DNA of 64,000 nucleotides from Nakamurella sp. PAMC28650 (GTDB lineage Bacteria; Actinomycetota; Actinomycetes; Mycobacteriales; Nakamurellaceae), in the NCBI RefSeq assembly GCF_014303395.1, contig NZ_CP060298.1:3491001-3555000 (forward strand), written 5' to 3'. Within the stretch, counting starts at the first letter, position 1. Each line of letters begins with the position of its first letter. This document shows positions 63,153-64,000 of this stretch, in pieces. Position numbers and translations under genes: made by a program. The notes under the pieces are model-generated. The model searched no databases, was not told the DNA's origin, and worked only from the letters and a program-made list of their open reading frames with translations.

Positions 63153-63304
63153 GGACCGAGGCGCACGAAGCGGGTGGATCAGAGAGCTGGGGCAGGCGCG
63201 GGAACAGCAGTGCTCGGGCGCGGAGCGACATAGGCGCGATGCTTGGCCGGGTGGCGCCAAGAGGTGAAAAGACCCCTGTGCACCACCTTGACGAAGGTGG
63301 CGAC

Positions 63305-63460
63305 GTGAACCAGGCCGGCCCGTCCGAGACGATGCCGTCCTCGCCCGACCGGTGCGGCGAAGGTGCTGGTCACGACTCCTCCTGGTGGTGCTGTCCGGAC
63401 CGGCCCGTGGTGCCATACCCGGGCGGGGTGATCCACTGCGATCGATGCCGGACGCGGTGA
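63305..63460 (+). CDS. Small Cys-rich protein, possible zinc ribbon
   Basis: A 51-residue ORF from GTG 63305 (AAGGTG about 6 nt upstream). The C-terminal half DSSWWCCPDRP...GGVIHCDRCRTR has a CC plus CxxC pattern that could bind a metal. Third-position GC is high across this stretch but drops before the GTG. A longer ATG at 63239 is possible. No family is recognised. It lies in the gap between the repeats and coaE. Confidence 0.35.
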   Translation: MNQAGPSETMPSSPDRCGEGAGHDSSWWCCPDRPVVPYPGGVIHCDRCRTR

Positions 63461-63497
63461 CGGCCGTCCTGTCTGATCTGACGATTACGCTACGTGA

Positions 63498-63522
63498 GAC
63501 ATCCGGGAGTCAGACGGATGTC
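63498..63522. promoter_or_regulatory. Palindrome upstream of coaE
   Basis: GACATCCG-N9-CGGATGTC, perfect 8-bp arms, 48 bp before the coaE ATG. It is a possible operator. Confidence 0.4.
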
Positions 63523-63569
63523 GGTCGGTGTGTCGCGACTCGCCGAGCGGAACTGCGGAAAGGATCCAG

Positions 63570-64000
63570 ATGAGCATCACGGTCGCAGTCACCGGCGGCA
63601 TCGGAGCGGGCAAGTCGACCGTCACAGCGTTGCTGGCCGAACGCGGCGCCGTGGTGGTCGATTCCGACCGACTCGCCCGGGAGGTGGTGGGCAGCGGCAC
63701 GCCGGGTCTGGCCGCCATTGCCGAGCGGTTCGGGACCGGGGTGATCTCGGCCGATGGATCTCTGGATCGACCGGCCCTCGCGGCGATCGTGTTTGCCGAC
63801 CCGGTCTCTCGAAAAGCGTTGGAGGGCATCACCCATCCACTGATCCGGGCCAGATTTGCCCAGCTGCAGGCGGACGCTCCCGTCGGCAGCGTCGTCGTCA
63901 ACGACATACCGCTCCTGACGACCGCCGACGCCGCTGCTGCCTTCCATCTGGTCATCGGGGTCGGGGCGCCGGAGGACGTCCGAATCCGACGCCTGGTTGG
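63570..64000 (+). CDS. coaE: Dephospho-CoA kinase, 5' part (runs off the right edge)
   Basis: Phosphorylates the 3'-hydroxyl of dephospho-CoA, the last step of CoA synthesis. The visible 143 residues start with the P-loop VAVTGGIGAGKST, then VVDSDRLAREVV with the catalytic Asp, the lid-region LEGITHPLIRARF, and VVNDIPLL. AAAGGA stands 5 nt before ATG 63570. The rpsA-coaE order is standard for actinobacteria. The gene continues beyond the window. Confidence 0.94.
   Translation, partial: MSITVAVTGGIGAGKSTVTALLAERGAVVVDSDRLAREVVGSGTPGLAAIAERFGTGVISADGSLDRPALAAIVFADPVSRKALEGITHPLIRARFAQLQADAPVGSVVVNDIPLLTTADAAAAFHLVIGVGAPEDVRIRRLV

Overview
The window is high-GC DNA from an actinobacterium. The pointers are complete HGxxE-type codon bias with GTG and TTG starts, PriA-type histidine/tryptophan isomerase logic, the GlgE maltosyl-transfer route, an ANTAR response regulator, and mycobacteria-like synteny (his - trpE-trpCBA-lgt - gltBD - pyk - tesB ... 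pdtaR ... polA ... rpsA ... coaE). A Nakamurella/Frankia-type relative is plausible, but that placement is inference.

Layout. 1-2343: the 5' part of a ClC chloride channel (minus strand) diverges from argS. 2351-16331: an alpha-glucan block. On the minus strand glgE, treS, maltokinase and glgB form one unit that ends in a membrane zinc peptidase; glgP faces the other way, and glgX lies convergent to glgP. Together they make maltose-1-phosphate from trehalose, polymerise it, branch it and degrade it. 16445-18746: a lone ABC ATPase, a small unknown ORF and a THUMP-like methyltransferase. 18834-28118: hisA/priA, hisF and hisI, then trpE, a Trp-associated membrane protein, trpC, trpB and trpA. 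There is no trpF, so PriA probably serves both pathways. 28115-38183: lgt, gltBD, pyk, tesB. 38206-40359: a Kef-like antiporter whose 3' end overlaps an odd tRNA gene, then the ANTAR regulator. 40735-46208: a complete branched-chain amino-acid ABC importer (livKHMGF-type) with a GlnR-like box upstream. 46193-50898: a tandem-domain ABC ATPase with a large FtsX-type permease. 50921-64000: a thioesterase, polA, an SDR/MerR deletion scar, a two-component system, a SipW-like peptidase with its TasA-like substrate, an ASCH protein, a methyltransferase, rpsA, a lipoprotein and partial coaE.

Three genome-level patterns cut across the genes. First, a family of palindromic intergenic repeats built around GATCAAC...GTTGATC occurs at three loci, with a remnant at a fourth. 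Second, about a dozen genes carry a TANNNT hexamer 6-8 nt before the start codon, which points to leaderless transcripts. Third, short in-frame tandem repeats extend the ends of several otherwise conserved housekeeping proteins (TrpE, TrpB, Lgt, a lipoprotein).

I found no prophage, insertion sequence, CRISPR array or rRNA. No clearly new multi-gene system is visible. The strongest unusual signals are the repeat family, the short-variable-arm tRNA with a CAA anticodon, the SDR/MerR scar that keeps an intact MerR-type promoter, and the putative trp leader upstream of trpC.
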